A stretch of 64,000 nt of DNA from an uncultured Verrucomicrobiae bacterium (GTDB taxonomy: Bacteria > Verrucomicrobiota > Verrucomicrobiia > Limisphaerales > UBA1100). This document shows, one piece after another, positions 31,275-42,017 of this stretch. Where the stretch lies: positions 186,001-250,000 of the forward strand of contig CALKBX010000005.1 in the NCBI GenBank assembly GCA_937775205.1. The letters run 5' to 3'. How positions within the stretch are numbered: the stretch's first letter is position 1; each line of letters starts with the position of its first letter. The position numbers and the translations under genes are program-made. Under the pieces are notes generated by a model, which was given only the letters and a program-made list of their open reading frames with translations, searched no databases and was not told the DNA's origin.

Positions 31275-32063
31275 ATGCGCGACGAATTATTGGAACTGGT
31301 AATGAACAAGGCCACCGGCAGAGCTTCGGAAGAGGAGCTCACCCGGATCGATGCCATTCTTGAACAGGAACCCAGCCTTTGGGATGACTACAACCAATGG
31401 CACCGCGATATGCCAGCCCTGCGCGGCGTCATCTGCTTTGCCGCCGCCACCGCGGAGGATAGGCATCAATTGCCCGAGCACATCCGCAAGGAACTCCGCT
31501 CCCGAATGCGCGCCGCCCTCCGCAAGCCCCAGCCCAATTACGACCGGCTCATGGAGCTCGGCAACAAACCGCCCAACCCCCAACCCTCCTGGCGCTGGGC
31601 CGTGGTCCCCGCCGTGGGCTTGGCCGCCATCGTGGTGATCTCGCTCGTTCTCTTTAATAACCGCCCCGAGGCAGAGGCCCCCGCACCACTTGAAGTGGCC
31701 AACAATACCCGCAACCCGCTGCTCCCTGCCGAGCCGGTCATCCAAGTCGCCCTGCTCGATATCGTGGGCGCCACCCGCGGCCCGGAAGATCCCACCCTCC
31801 AACAATTCCAAACCGCGTGGCCCAGTGTGAAAGTGCTCCAATTCAACCGCCGCGCCACCTCCCGCGATTGGCTCACCCAATGGCCCTTCACCGCCACTGG
31901 CCCCGTCTGCAAAATTTTTTACAATCAATCCTCCGGCGAACTCCAACTCATCGCAATCGTGAACGAGCAAAAACACGAAGCCAGCTTCAAGCTAAACGAT
32001 GTTTCCGAACTCCCCCAACTCATCGAAAAAGCGAAGGCTCAGCTAGCCGAGTGGTTGAAGTAA
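31275..32063 (+). CDS. Putative membrane anti-sigma-like protein
   Basis: Immediately downstream of ECF sigma; single TM WAVVPAVGLAAIVVISLVLF. Confidence 0.6.
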   Translation: MRDELLELVMNKATGRASEEELTRIDAILEQEPSLWDDYNQWHRDMPALRGVICFAAATAEDRHQLPEHIRKELRSRMRAALRKPQPNYDRLMELGNKPPNPQPSWRWAVVPAVGLAAIVVISLVLFNNRPEAEAPAPLEVANNTRNPLLPAEPVIQVALLDIVGATRGPEDPTLQQFQTAWPSVKVLQFNRRATSRDWLTQWPFTATGPVCKIFYNQSSGELQLIAIVNEQKHEASFKLNDVSELPQLIEKAKAQLAEWLK

Positions 32064-32086
32064 ATTCAACCCGTTGAACAAAAAGA

Positions 32087-32114
32087 TGGTACCGGAGGAG
32101 GGACTCGAACCCAC
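32087..32114 (-). repeat. Putative att site: 28-nt tRNA-Leu 3'-end fragment
   Basis: tggtaccggaggagggactcgaacccac identical to 48513-48540, without the rest of a tRNA. Confidence 0.85.
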
Positions 32115-32389
32115 CGGACCGCCTTTCCCCGTCGAGGGGATTTTATTCATAGCGGTTCCTAACTATAGCATCCGGCTTCATATATCAATACTATTGTAAG
32201 ATTACATCACTGGGAACCGTGATGAACGTTGCAGAACAGAATAGCGTTCAATTGCGTTCAGTTGCCAAAAACCCGTTCAGTAAACGTTCAGTAAAACGCC
32301 TTACGCGAGGCATGCCAACCACACAACCCGGCCGGCCTCATTCGCATACATATATATTCCTGCTATTGATGTTTTACGGGTAATATAGC

Positions 32390-32908
32390 TTGGAGTTTTT
32401 GCGTCTAATAGATGCGAATGCGATCAAGAATGTTGATCTACGCGCTGCCAATCATTTGCTAATGAGACATCCGCTATATCCGAATCTGGACATGATGGAG
32501 TGCAAGTACACTCCGAGGTTGGGGGCCGAGGCCGTTCATCTTTTAAAGGAAGGCAAAAGCTTTTCAGCCGTTGGCCGTGCGTTGGGCGTCCATCGGGATA
32601 CCATCAAGAACTGGGGCAAGCGATACGACCTTGAGCTGGGCAAGGCGGTGGTGGAGGCGAAGCAATGTTGGGGACGGGAAACATCCATGAACGAAGCTCT
32701 GGATCATTTGAGCCGGAACCCGCTCAAGAGATCTGAAGTTGTTGAGAAAAAGGTATCACCATCCTCGGAGGAGCTGGAAAGGGAAAAGCGGCGTAGGATT
32801 TTTCAGGAGATGGAGGGAAGGCATCAACAACAGATGCTCAAAGAAGAGCGGGAACTTTCCGAAAGAGAGACCATGCCTCCAGAGATGCAGGGGTTCTGGC
32901 TTGGGTGA
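32390..32908 (+). CDS. HTH-containing (homeodomain-like) hypothetical protein
   Basis: EAVHLLKEGKSFSAVGRALGVHRDTIKNWGKRY; start codon uncertain. Confidence 0.5.
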   Translation: MEFLRLIDANAIKNVDLRAANHLLMRHPLYPNLDMMECKYTPRLGAEAVHLLKEGKSFSAVGRALGVHRDTIKNWGKRYDLELGKAVVEAKQCWGRETSMNEALDHLSRNPLKRSEVVEKKVSPSSEELEREKRRRIFQEMEGRHQQQMLKEERELSERETMPPEMQGFWLG

Positions 32909-33031
32909 GTGCCCCAACAGCATTTACACCAGAGCCGGTGAGGCGTAGGGTGGCGGGCATGAAGCAGACTCACTTTGCGGTGGTGGTCCGGGTTCACCCC
33001 AAAACAAGAAACTAAGCATCTGATACCAACC

Positions 33032-33244
33032 ATGAAAACCTGGCGCGGACGTGAGCCGCTCTTTCATCTTTCCAGCCCGCTCGCGGGCTGGGATGGGCCG
33101 AAGCCCACACGTCATCACGACTACATTGCCCCGGCGGATTTCCCCGCTGCGTGGCAACATCGCAGCATCACCGTGGAGGTCGAAGCCAAGGCCAAGGAGC
33201 TCGCGGTCTTAAAACTGCTCGCGCACTTGCGGGCCGACGGCTGA
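33032..33244 (+). pseudogene. Fragment resembling the C-terminus of UV damage endonuclease UvsE
   Basis: TWRGREPLFHLSSPLAG...TRHHDYIAPADFP...ITVEVEAKAKELAVLKLLAHL; no N-terminal barrel upstream. Confidence 0.5.
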
Positions 33245-33262
33245 TTGCACCCCTTGTCCACG

Positions 33263-33745
33263 ATGCCTGCCCAACCCTTCAACGTCCGTCTCGCCTTCGC
33301 CCTGGCGGGCTGGCTGGTTCTTAGTTTCAGCGCCGCGTCGCTCGGCGCGTTCTTCATGCCGGGCGAATGGTATGCCACCCTCAAAAAGCCGTCATGGAAT
33401 CCGCCCGACTGGATCTTTGGCCCGGTGTGGTCGGCGCTCTACACGATGATGGCGGTGGCGGCGTGGCTGGTTTGGAAGCGCGGCGGATTCGCCGCGCAAC
33501 GGCGGCCGCTCACGCTCTTCCTGGTGCAACTCGCGCTCAACGCCGTATGGACACCACTGTTCTTCGGGCTGCACCGGCCGGGCCTCGCGTTCGCCGAAAT
33601 CGTAATGCTGTGGCTGGCGATTGCCGCGACACTTGCCGCCTTCCGTCCAGTGAGTCGCCCCGCCGCGTGGCTGCTCGTGCCATATCTGGCGTGGGTGAGC
33701 TTTGCGGCGGTGCTGAATTTCACCCTGTGGCGACTGAACTCCTGA
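33263..33745 (+). CDS. tspO: TspO/MBR family protein
   Basis: MPGEWYATLKKPSWNPPDWIFGPVWSALYTMMAVAAWLVW...NAVWTPLFFGLHRP. Confidence 0.93.
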   Translation: MPAQPFNVRLAFALAGWLVLSFSAASLGAFFMPGEWYATLKKPSWNPPDWIFGPVWSALYTMMAVAAWLVWKRGGFAAQRRPLTLFLVQLALNAVWTPLFFGLHRPGLAFAEIVMLWLAIAATLAAFRPVSRPAAWLLVPYLAWVSFAAVLNFTLWRLNS

Positions 33746-33760
33746 ACTGTCCCAACTCAA

Positions 33761-34351
33761 ATGACAATTCCCTCCGCAACTTCTCTCCGCCATCTCGCCG
33801 CGCTTGTATGTGCGTGTCTTGCCATCACCATGAATGCTGACGCCGCTTCCGAAAAAATGATCTTCGACTTCCAGACGGCGACCAATTCCACGAAGTGGCA
33901 AGTCGTCAACGACGACGTGATGGGCGGCGTGTCCACCAGTCAGTTCCAACTCCTCACGAACGGCGGCGCGATCTTCAGCGGTGTGGTCTCGCTCGAGAAC
34001 AACGGCGGGTTTGCCTCGGTGCGGTCCACGCCCGTGCGGGGAAATCTCAACGGCACCGATGCCCTCGTGCTCCGCGTGCGGGGGGATGGACGGCGTTACA
34101 AGTTCACCGTGCGCACCGAGGCGGGTTTCAACGCGTTGAATTATCAGGCCGAGTTCACCACGAAGCGCGGCGAGTGGGAAGAGCACCGTCTCGCCTTCAA
34201 GGATTTCATGCCGACCTTTCGCGGACGCGTGTTGACCGACGTGCCGCCGCTGATTCCTTCAAAAATCACTTCAGTGGGCCTCCTCATCTCGGACAAACAA
34301 GCGGGCCCGTTCCGGTTGGAGATGAGCTGGATCAGAGGGGTAACCCCATGA
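33761..34351 (+). CDS. CIA30-domain protein, secreted
   Basis: WQVVNDDVMGGVSTSQFQ...FSGVVSLENNGGFASVRS...YKFTVRTEAGFNALNYQAEF. Confidence 0.88.
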   Translation: MTIPSATSLRHLAALVCACLAITMNADAASEKMIFDFQTATNSTKWQVVNDDVMGGVSTSQFQLLTNGGAIFSGVVSLENNGGFASVRSTPVRGNLNGTDALVLRVRGDGRRYKFTVRTEAGFNALNYQAEFTTKRGEWEEHRLAFKDFMPTFRGRVLTDVPPLIPSKITSVGLLISDKQAGPFRLEMSWIRGVTP

Positions 34352-35433
34352 CACCGGAGATGAAAAAGCTGGCCCGCCGCCGCCTGTGGCTTGGCATCAC
34401 GAACGTCGGCTTCTGGGTGTTGACGGCTGCAGCGGGCCTTTACTGGCTGGCGAGCTATGATACCAGCGACCTCGGCATCCGTCGTCTCGGTTTCATATTG
34501 GGGGCGGCGGTCGCGGTCCAGGCCGTGTTCGATTTCATCGGCGGCATTTTGCTGATGCCCGAACCACGGCCAACGATCACGGCCTTCCTCCATCGCTGGT
34601 CGCGCGGCGCGCTCGTTCACTCGCTGGTGCTGACCGGAGTGGGTTTCCTGAGCTACGTCAGCTTCCGACTCTCGGGCGGATTCTGTTTTGCCATTCTGCT
34701 CGCGACAGCGGGGCTGGCGCTCGGCCGTCGGCAACTCTTCCGCGCGATGGACGGTGTTCCAATCAAGGAAACTCCGCATGATGGCGGAACGCTTCTGACC
34801 GCCAACACCACCGACCCGGCTTTCACCGGTGGGATCGTAGGTTTTGGACGTCGCGCCAAAAGCCTGATACCGGAACGTTGGCTGGCAAATTTGCCGAAGG
34901 AAGAACTCGCCGTGGAATCGGGCCGGCGTCAGTGGCAGTTGGAGAATGGCCTGCCTGACCGTGCATTCATTCTGGTTCTCGGTTGGAATCTCATCGGTGG
35001 TTTTTTCGGATCGCTCATCTTCAAACTCGCCGAGCGCACCCCAGCCGAAGCATTGCTCGGCCACGCCTGTTGGATGACGCTTTGGACGTTTGGCAGTCTG
35101 CTGATACTGCCGACGTTGAGTCGTAAAGCCGTCTTCGCCGCTGACCGCGCTGCTGCCGATTCTGGCCACGACCCGCGGCCATGGATTGCTCGCTTTCCCA
35201 ACTTGGTCGGCGAAGACGGCAGTTCAAATTCCACCGTGCAAAAGATCTTTTACCCGATTCCGTCAGCCTCGCTGCGGTTGCGCCAACTTGAGAAACCGCT
35301 GTCAGGTTTTGTTGCCGGCAATCTCGCGCGCAGCAACCTCTACTACTCTTGGGCCACGTTGACGTTGTTGGGGCGTGCCGTGCATTGCAACGTCGGCCGC
35401 CCGGCGCTTTGGGTTTTCCCACCCTCGGCATGA
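34348..35433 (+). CDS. Polytopic membrane protein of unknown function
   Basis: Multiple hydrophobic segments from MTPEMKKLARRRLWLGITNVGFWVLTAAAGLYWL; overlaps the CIA30 gene stop. Confidence 0.6.
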   Translation: MTPEMKKLARRRLWLGITNVGFWVLTAAAGLYWLASYDTSDLGIRRLGFILGAAVAVQAVFDFIGGILLMPEPRPTITAFLHRWSRGALVHSLVLTGVGFLSYVSFRLSGGFCFAILLATAGLALGRRQLFRAMDGVPIKETPHDGGTLLTANTTDPAFTGGIVGFGRRAKSLIPERWLANLPKEELAVESGRRQWQLENGLPDRAFILVLGWNLIGGFFGSLIFKLAERTPAEALLGHACWMTLWTFGSLLILPTLSRKAVFAADRAAADSGHDPRPWIARFPNLVGEDGSSNSTVQKIFYPIPSASLRLRQLEKPLSGFVAGNLARSNLYYSWATLTLLGRAVHCNVGRPALWVFPPSA

Positions 35434-35528
35434 AACGGGCGGCGGCCCGGTCGCCCCTGTTTTCGAACTCCCGGTCGAGCCAGGAATTTACACTGCCAAT
35501 GCCGGGCAATCAGTCCTACGATGCGGTC

Positions 35529-35879
35529 ATGGAAACTCTGACGATTTCTCTACAAGCCTTGGTGGCTGCCTCGATCTTCTTCGTGTGGGTCGTGCGCTAC
35601 GACAACGCCATTCAGGAGTTCAAACAGTATGGCCTACCGGACTGGCTGCGCGATTTGGTTGGAATTCTCAAACTGACTTTTGCGCTGCTGCTGCTCATCG
35701 GCATTGAGCGGAAGCCTTTCGCCATAGCAGGCGGTCTGGGCATCGCCTTCCTGATGGGATGTGCGTTTATCATACATCTGCGAGTGAAGAATCCGTGGTT
35801 CAAGATGCTGCCCTCGCTGACCTTGCTGGTGCTCTCCCTGATCATAGCGGTCATCAATTACCGACTCCTCAACGCGTGA
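35529..35879 (+). CDS. DoxX-like small membrane protein
   Basis: METLTISLQALVAASIFFVWVVRYDNAIQEFKQYGLPDWLRDLVGILKLTFALLLLIG. Confidence 0.7.
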   Translation: METLTISLQALVAASIFFVWVVRYDNAIQEFKQYGLPDWLRDLVGILKLTFALLLLIGIERKPFAIAGGLGIAFLMGCAFIIHLRVKNPWFKMLPSLTLLVLSLIIAVINYRLLNA

Positions 35880-36128
35880 TGACGAGCGGCACAGGGGGGA
35901 AAGCGAGGCGCGTTCAGTCCCGAACGAATGCCGCGAGGGCGAAGTGGCCAGCGGGTCAGTCTAATGAACGAAGGATGCGCACAATCACGGCATCCTGACT
36001 GCTCGCGGTTTTATTTTCCACCGATTCGAGTCGCAGCACCTGACAAATGACCTGTTTAATTTTCATGGGAACGGCAAATCCTAAAGTGTGAACGCGCGGG
36101 TTCAAGCGTAAATTGTACTGTTAAAAAT

Positions 36129-37589
36129 TCAGGCAAGGATTTCCTTGATCACATGCCCGTGGACGTCGGTGAGTCGGCGTTGGATTCCGTTGTGGTAAAA
36201 GGTGAGGTGTTCGTGGTCGAGGCCGAGGAGGTGGAGGAGGGTGGCATGGAGGTCGTGGAAGGGGTGGGGGTCTTTGACGGCTTTGAATCCAAGCTCATCG
36301 GTGGCGCCGTGGCTGACTCCGGGCTGGATGCCGGCACCGGTGAGGACGGCGGTGAAGCCACCGGGATTGTGGTCGCGGCCCTGGGCGCCCTTTTGAAACA
36401 TTGGCATGCGGCCGAATTCGGTGCACCAAAGGACCAGCGTATCCTCCAGCAGGCCGCGTTGTTTGAGGTCGCGGATGAGTGCGGCGGAGGGTTGATCCAT
36501 GATCGGGCCGTGGACATCGTATTGCTCGCGCAGTTTTTGATGGCCGTCCCAATTCAAGCGGCCGCCGGTGGCGTAGGCGCCGTTGAAGAGTTGCACAAAG
36601 CGAACGCCTTTTTCAATCAGTCGGCGGGCGAGGATGCAATTCTTGGCGTATTCTGCCTTGACCTGATTTTGGGTATCGTCGGCGCCGTACAGTTTAAGGA
36701 TGTGTTTTGGCTCCGTGGAAAGGTCGCTGATTTCCGGGACTGAGAGTTGCATCCGCGCGGCGAGTTCATGGCTGGCGATGCGGGCGGCGAGATTGGCGTC
36801 GCCGGGGTTGCGTTTGAGGTGTTGGTCGTTGAGCAGTTTCAATAAATCACGGGCGGCGAGGTCGGTTTTTTTTGAAACGGATTCGGGCGGCTTCAGGTTT
36901 TGGATCGGTTGTTTAGAATTGAAGGGAGTGCCTTGAAACACGGCGGGCAGAAATCCGGCGCCCCAGTTGTTGACGCTTGCCTGCGGAACACCGCGCGGAT
37001 CCGGAATGGCGACAAACGCGGGCAGGTTTTCATTTTCGGATCCGAGGGCGTAGGTGATCCACGCGCCCATGCTGGGAAATCCATCGAGGGTGAAGCCGGT
37101 GGAAATAAAATTTTCAGCCGGGCCGTGGGTGTTCGATTTGCTCGTGAGCGAATGAACGAAGGCGTAATCATCGGCCATCGCGGCAAGATGGGGGACCATG
37201 TCCGAGCACATTTTTCCAGTTTGGCCATATGGGCGAAACGGGTATTGCGGCCGGGCCAGATTGCCGGCCGGGCCCTGGAACGTGACCGCCGGACCGTTTT
37301 TCAAAGGCTTTCCGTCGTGCTTAATCAGCTCGGGTTTGTAGTCCCAAGTTTCCAACTGGCTACATGCTCCGGCGCAGAAAATGACCAAAACATTTTTTGC
37401 TTTGGCGGGCTGATGCGGCGGACGCACCGCGTGCGGACGGGCGGGGTTAATGTTGGGCCTGTCGGCAAGCAGACCTTGTTTGCTTAACAGAGTCGTGAGC
37501 GCGATCGCGCCGAGGCCGGTTGCGGATTGGCCAAGAAAATCGCGCCGATTAAGCAGGCTCAGGCCATGGCTGGAAAGGGCGCGGTTCAT
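36129..37589 (-). CDS. DUF1501 domain protein
   Basis: [70 protein letters not shown]. Confidence 0.93.
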   Translation of the reverse strand: MNRALSSHGLSLLNRRDFLGQSATGLGAIALTTLLSKQGLLADRPNINPARPHAVRPPHQPAKAKNVLVIFCAGACSQLETWDYKPELIKHDGKPLKNGPAVTFQGPAGNLARPQYPFRPYGQTGKMCSDMVPHLAAMADDYAFVHSLTSKSNTHGPAENFISTGFTLDGFPSMGAWITYALGSENENLPAFVAIPDPRGVPQASVNNWGAGFLPAVFQGTPFNSKQPIQNLKPPESVSKKTDLAARDLLKLLNDQHLKRNPGDANLAARIASHELAARMQLSVPEISDLSTEPKHILKLYGADDTQNQVKAEYAKNCILARRLIEKGVRFVQLFNGAYATGGRLNWDGHQKLREQYDVHGPIMDQPSAALIRDLKQRGLLEDTLVLWCTEFGRMPMFQKGAQGRDHNPGGFTAVLTGAGIQPGVSHGATDELGFKAVKDPHPFHDLHATLLHLLGLDHEHLTFYHNGIQRRLTDVHGHVIKEILA

Positions 37590-40570
37590 GGCAGGAATAG
37601 AAACTCATTGCTGTTGAACAATGCGCGGCAAAGCGTGGCGAGGCCGTGGGCTTCGGCTGTGGCCATGGCGGCCTTGGCTTCGATGGGTTTGGGCGGCCGG
37701 CCCAAAGCGTGTTGGAAGGCGCGGGTGACCTGTTGGCCGAGGTCATCGCCGGTTTCCGTGATGACGCGCTTAGAAAAAATGGCGGCCTGCTGATTGATAA
37801 AGGGGCTGTTGAACAGGTTGAGTGCCTGGATGGCGGTGGTGGATTGCTTGCGGTGAGGCATGGCCTGGCCGGCATCGGGGATGTCGAATGCGCCAAAAAC
37901 GGGGACGGGTTCCATGCGGATTTTGTGTTGGTAAATCATGCGGCGGAGTTCGTTTGGGGTAAAGTCGGTCACCGGCGGGAATCCGCTGAGGCCGCCACGG
38001 GTTTTAAAAAAACTGAAGCCCGGCCCGCCGGCTTTGAGATTCAAGTTGCCGCTCACAAAGAGGATGCTGTCGCGAATGGCTTCGGCTTCAAGTCGGCGCG
38101 ATGGGAATCGCCAAAGCAGGCGGGTATCCGAGTCCAACGTTTGCCCCGCCTCATTGATCAGATTCGTTTGCCGGTAGGTTTTGCTTAGCAAAATCAACTT
38201 GTGCAGGTGCTTGATGGACCAGCCGCTTCGGATGAATTCCGTGGCCAGCCAGTCGAGTAATTCAGGGTGCGAAGGCCGGGTGCCGTTGCGTCCGAAATCG
38301 CTGCTGGTCGAGACGAGGCCGGTGCCAAAATGAAACTGCCAAATGCGGTTTACCATCACGCGTGCGGGGAGCGGGTTCTCCGGAGACACAATCCATTTGG
38401 CAAGGGTGATGCGGCGGTTTTGCTCAGCCTCCCCGAGCTTGAGCCCGAGCTTGCCGAGCACGGCGGGGACGTGTGCGTTGATGCGGGCCATGCGTTGTTC
38501 GGCGTTGCCTCGGCGCAGGACATAGGTCGGCTCGGCGGTGGTGAAGTTACCGGAATAGATTCGTTTCGGTTTGGCTAATCGATCGCGCTCAGCCACTCGC
38601 TTTTTTCGTTCAGTCTCGAGCCGGTTGGCTTGGTCGGCGGCATTTTTTGGAAGCAGTCGATGGACAAATTGGGCGGAAGCGTGGGGCGTGCCAAACGGTA
38701 GGCGGTCTTTCTCGGTCGCCACGGTTCGCCATTCATTGGTGGTTAAGCCGGTCTGAATCGTATAGCGAATGGCAAGTCGATCCCGAAATTTTAAATCACG
38801 ATCGCGCGCCCATTCGATGCGGTTAACTAGCTGAGCCTGCGCAAACTCAAGCTGCACCCAGCCGTTGGTTTTCTGGCTGCTGATGAAACTCCGGCCGTTG
38901 CCGTATTTGCCGTCATTGAGGTGGCGGAGTTTGTGTTGGCTGTTGTTCAACGCACCGGAAGAGGTGGCCTTGGTTCCGTATTGGGGCCGGGCGAGGTTGA
39001 CCGAGTTGGTGAGGGCGGAGAAAATTTCGAGTTCGTCAATGCACGGTTCGTGCCGGAAATTATCCATCGTTTCGTGAAAAATCATGCGCATAAACTTCGC
39101 CTTCACCGGTTCAAAATTTTCGACATTTAGAATCGTGCTTGGCGCGGCACGCAGGTGCGGGCGGTCGAGCTGGGCTGTGGAGTCGAGGGCTTCCTGAAGG
39201 ATGATCACATCGGCCGTGATGCCTGTGCCGGTTTCGCCGCCGCGAAGAATGATGCGACTTTTCACGGTAAACTCGTGAACGCCCGCATCGTGGACACCGC
39301 TCCAAAGCGGGCGTGTTTCCGTTTCGCCTTCGGAGATTCCTGAGAAGTGGTATTGATCAATCTTCGCAATTTCCTGCTGGTCGTTTTTCGTGTTCAGATC
39401 CCCATCGCGATCCAGCATGTAACGGGCATCGCGTGTGTGGACACCGCTGCCATGCGCGCCCCAAGAAAGCCAAATGCGAAATCGCCCGGACGCGTTGGGG
39501 TTGTAGCTAAACACATCTTCGGCGGGCGCGTGTTTCCACCATGTGTAACGCCCGCGACTCAGGTTGGGGAGCCGTGTTGCATCACCCGGGTCCTTCAAAT
39601 ATCCGCGCTTCGTCCCGTCGGGGTTGGTGCCGTGCCCCTGTTTGGCTTTAAGATGAGTGGTGAACCGGGCGTCCTCGTCATCAATCAAAATGGTACGTCC
39701 GGAAAAAACTTTTGGTTCGAAAGTGCGCAGCTGAAAATCCAGTTTCTGAATCTGTTCGGTTAGCAGGTTGGCCTTCGCCAGACTGTTTTTTGTTTCTTCA
39801 GTTTCAATTTCACGCTCGCCGTAAGTAACCCCCGCGAAAAATGCCTGCATGGCGTAATAATCCTTCTGGGTGATTGGATCAAATTTATGATCGTGGCAAC
39901 GAGCGCATCCCACGGTTAGCCCAAGAAAAGTATCGCAAGTCCCGACAATGATTTCATTAAGCGCATCCTGTCGCGCTGCCCGGATGGAAGCTGCATCCTT
40001 GCCAATCTGCCCGGGCAACAAGACCGCGGCGGCAACTAAAAATCCGGTGCCCGCCGGTTCCCCCGCTGAATCGCCGGCGATTTGCTCGAAGGCAAATTGG
40101 TTGTATGGTTTGTCTTTGTTAAAAGCACGAATCACATAATCACGATACGGCCACGCATTCGCGCGCGGCGTGTTGACTTCGAAACCATGCGTGTCGGCAT
40201 AACGCACCACATCCAGCCAATGCTGCGCCCAACGCTCCCCGTAGCGCGGCGAGGCCAGATATTTTTCGACTATTTTGCCGTAGGCCACATCCGTTGTGCG
40301 TTGGTCTTTCAAAAACTCCCGCACCGCTCGCGGCGTCGGCGGCAGGCCGGTGAGGTCGAGTGCCACCCGCCGTATTAGCATGGCACGATCCGCCTCGGCT
40401 GAAAACGTGAGTTTTTTTTCGCGCAGTTTTTGACCTACAAAGAAATCAATGGGATGAATGTTTTTCGGGACATCCGCACGCTTCATTGGCCGCAATGACC
40501 AGTGCGCCTCCCCTGCCAGCAATGTGACAGTGAATGCTGTGAAAATTAAAATGATGCCAAGGCGATTCAT
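37586..40570 (-). CDS. PSD1-type DUF1549/DUF1553 protein
   Basis: [95 protein letters not shown]. Confidence 0.94.
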   Translation of the reverse strand: MNRLGIILIFTAFTVTLLAGEAHWSLRPMKRADVPKNIHPIDFFVGQKLREKKLTFSAEADRAMLIRRVALDLTGLPPTPRAVREFLKDQRTTDVAYGKIVEKYLASPRYGERWAQHWLDVVRYADTHGFEVNTPRANAWPYRDYVIRAFNKDKPYNQFAFEQIAGDSAGEPAGTGFLVAAAVLLPGQIGKDAASIRAARQDALNEIIVGTCDTFLGLTVGCARCHDHKFDPITQKDYYAMQAFFAGVTYGEREIETEETKNSLAKANLLTEQIQKLDFQLRTFEPKVFSGRTILIDDEDARFTTHLKAKQGHGTNPDGTKRGYLKDPGDATRLPNLSRGRYTWWKHAPAEDVFSYNPNASGRFRIWLSWGAHGSGVHTRDARYMLDRDGDLNTKNDQQEIAKIDQYHFSGISEGETETRPLWSGVHDAGVHEFTVKSRIILRGGETGTGITADVIILQEALDSTAQLDRPHLRAAPSTILNVENFEPVKAKFMRMIFHETMDNFRHEPCIDELEIFSALTNSVNLARPQYGTKATSSGALNNSQHKLRHLNDGKYGNGRSFISSQKTNGWVQLEFAQAQLVNRIEWARDRDLKFRDRLAIRYTIQTGLTTNEWRTVATEKDRLPFGTPHASAQFVHRLLPKNAADQANRLETERKKRVAERDRLAKPKRIYSGNFTTAEPTYVLRRGNAEQRMARINAHVPAVLGKLGLKLGEAEQNRRITLAKWIVSPENPLPARVMVNRIWQFHFGTGLVSTSSDFGRNGTRPSHPELLDWLATEFIRSGWSIKHLHKLILLSKTYRQTNLINEAGQTLDSDTRLLWRFPSRRLEAEAIRDSILFVSGNLNLKAGGPGFSFFKTRGGLSGFPPVTDFTPNELRRMIYQHKIRMEPVPVFGAFDIPDAGQAMPHRKQSTTAIQALNLFNSPFINQQAAIFSKRVITETGDDLGQQVTRAFQHALGRPPKPIEAKAAMATAEAHGLATLCRALFNSNEFLFLP

Positions 40571-40753
40571 CTGAAACGAAATTAACTTTGGTCGGCAACG
40601 TTGAAGTGAATTTCCAACCTCGTCAACGGCCTTTGTTTGAAGTGGATTTTACTGTGCCCGTTTCCGAAGGGGAGGTACGGTTGGCAGGTGAACGTATCCA
40701 TCCATCGTCGCCAATTTATGTAGGCTTCGGCACTTGCTGTCGGTTCAGGATTA

Positions 40754-41100
40754 TTGCCGCGCAAAGCTGAAGGAGCCCCGGGCTTTCGGAAGTTTCGGGT
40801 TTGGGATGCGCATTGCCATCTCGGCAGACAGGGAGCTGGCTCGAGGCAGCGTGCCGGTGAATTGTTGGCGGTCGCAGGTCGGATGGGGATAGAGAAAGTG
40901 CTCATCGCGATGGGGCGCACACCGCACTTGGCCGATCCCACGCCGGCGCAGCTCGTTGAAAAAAACAACGACATGATGGCCGCGCTCGATGCGTTTCCGA
41001 ATGAGACGCTCGGGCTCGTGTACGTGAGCCCGAAACATCCGGCGGCGAGCGTGGCGGAGATTGACCGCTGCCTGAAACATCCGCGCGTGGTGGGTTTACT
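40754..41100 (+). pseudogene. Amidohydrolase-like protein truncated at about 41090-41100
   Basis: FRVWDAHCHLG...MGIEKVLIAMG...NDMMAALDAFPNETLGLVYVSPKHP...HPRVVG, then enters the inverted TPR copy. Confidence 0.6.
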
Positions 41101-41104
41101 TTTT

Positions 41105-41625
41105 CTCGCCCGCCCGCCACAGCGCCTCAAAGTCCGGGTCATCCAAGGCGCGCGTCTTGACTCCGTCACCACCTAAATCAATCGCCTTCTCCAGCTTCTT
41201 CCTCTCCTCGAACTTCTTGCCCAGCACACAAGCGTAGCAAGCGAGGTTGTACCAGATGAGTTCCCCCTCGTCGTGACGCCTTAACCTTCCTTGAGTTGCT
41301 CATACGCCTCCTTGGTTCGCTTGAGGCAATGCAGTGCAAAGGAGCGGTTAATCCATCCGGTAAATCGGGCGGGGTCTAGTCTGACCATCGCGCTACCTAT
41401 CTCCAGACAGTAGTCCCATTTCTCGATTGAGGCGTAGATGCCCCAGCGCACCTCCAGCACGTCGGGGTGGCCGCGTAGGGGTGCGTCTATCTGTTCCAAC
41501 TCCTCAAATGCCTCCTCGTGGTTGCCCAGTTCGAGCCAGCCTTGGGCGGCTGTGAGGTGGATGGAGTCGGGTGGTTGGAGTGGTTCCACGGGGTGAAGAG
41601 TGTGAGGAGCAGCAGCGAGCGACAA
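41105..41625 (-). pseudogene. TPR protein gene, inverted near-identical copy of the 53.5-kb gene with a 1-nt deletion
   Basis: PVEPLQPPDSIHLTAAQGWLELGNHEEAFEELEQIDAPLRGHPDVLEVRWGIYASIEKWDYCLEIG...; aaggaaggttaagg here versus aaggaagggttaagg in the intact copy. Confidence 0.85.
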
Positions 41626-41976
41626 TAAAAAAGCCGCCCTTGGACCAAACCGAAGTTCAATCGCCGGACGGCTACCAATCCTTTTCGATCCGTCCCTTGC
41701 GGGCTTTCACTCGAAGGTCAATGCCCTTGGTAGGGCACCTGCCTGCTGACCCCTTCCTGACTGGCCCGAAGGCCTGACTTTCAGGTTTTCAGATTCCGAC
41801 TGCCCCGAAGGACTGCTTTCTTCTGAAGTGGTCAGCTGGCTGACCGAGCTGCTCCGAAGAGCCGCTCAACGCAGAAGAAGTTATCACAATTTCTTCCGAC
41901 GCCAAGCTGGAGTTATTATTTCGTATGAACAGGGTTTTCACCGGTTATTGACACCGCATGAAATTATTTTACCGGT

Positions 41977-41993
41977 GGGACAGTATTTGTCCC
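41977..41993. promoter_or_regulatory. Operator-like perfect palindrome upstream of the VWA gene
   Basis: GGGACAgtattTGTCCC, 11 nt upstream of TATACT (-10-like, 42004-42009). Confidence 0.55.
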
Positions 41994-42017
41994 AAATGTG
42001 TGCTATACTAATCGGCT

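Noticed and set aside
32087-32175. A second complete tRNA-Leu on the minus strand at the island's left end
   Set aside because: Only the last 28 nt match; the remainder does not form tRNA arms, so it is treated as an att-like fragment.
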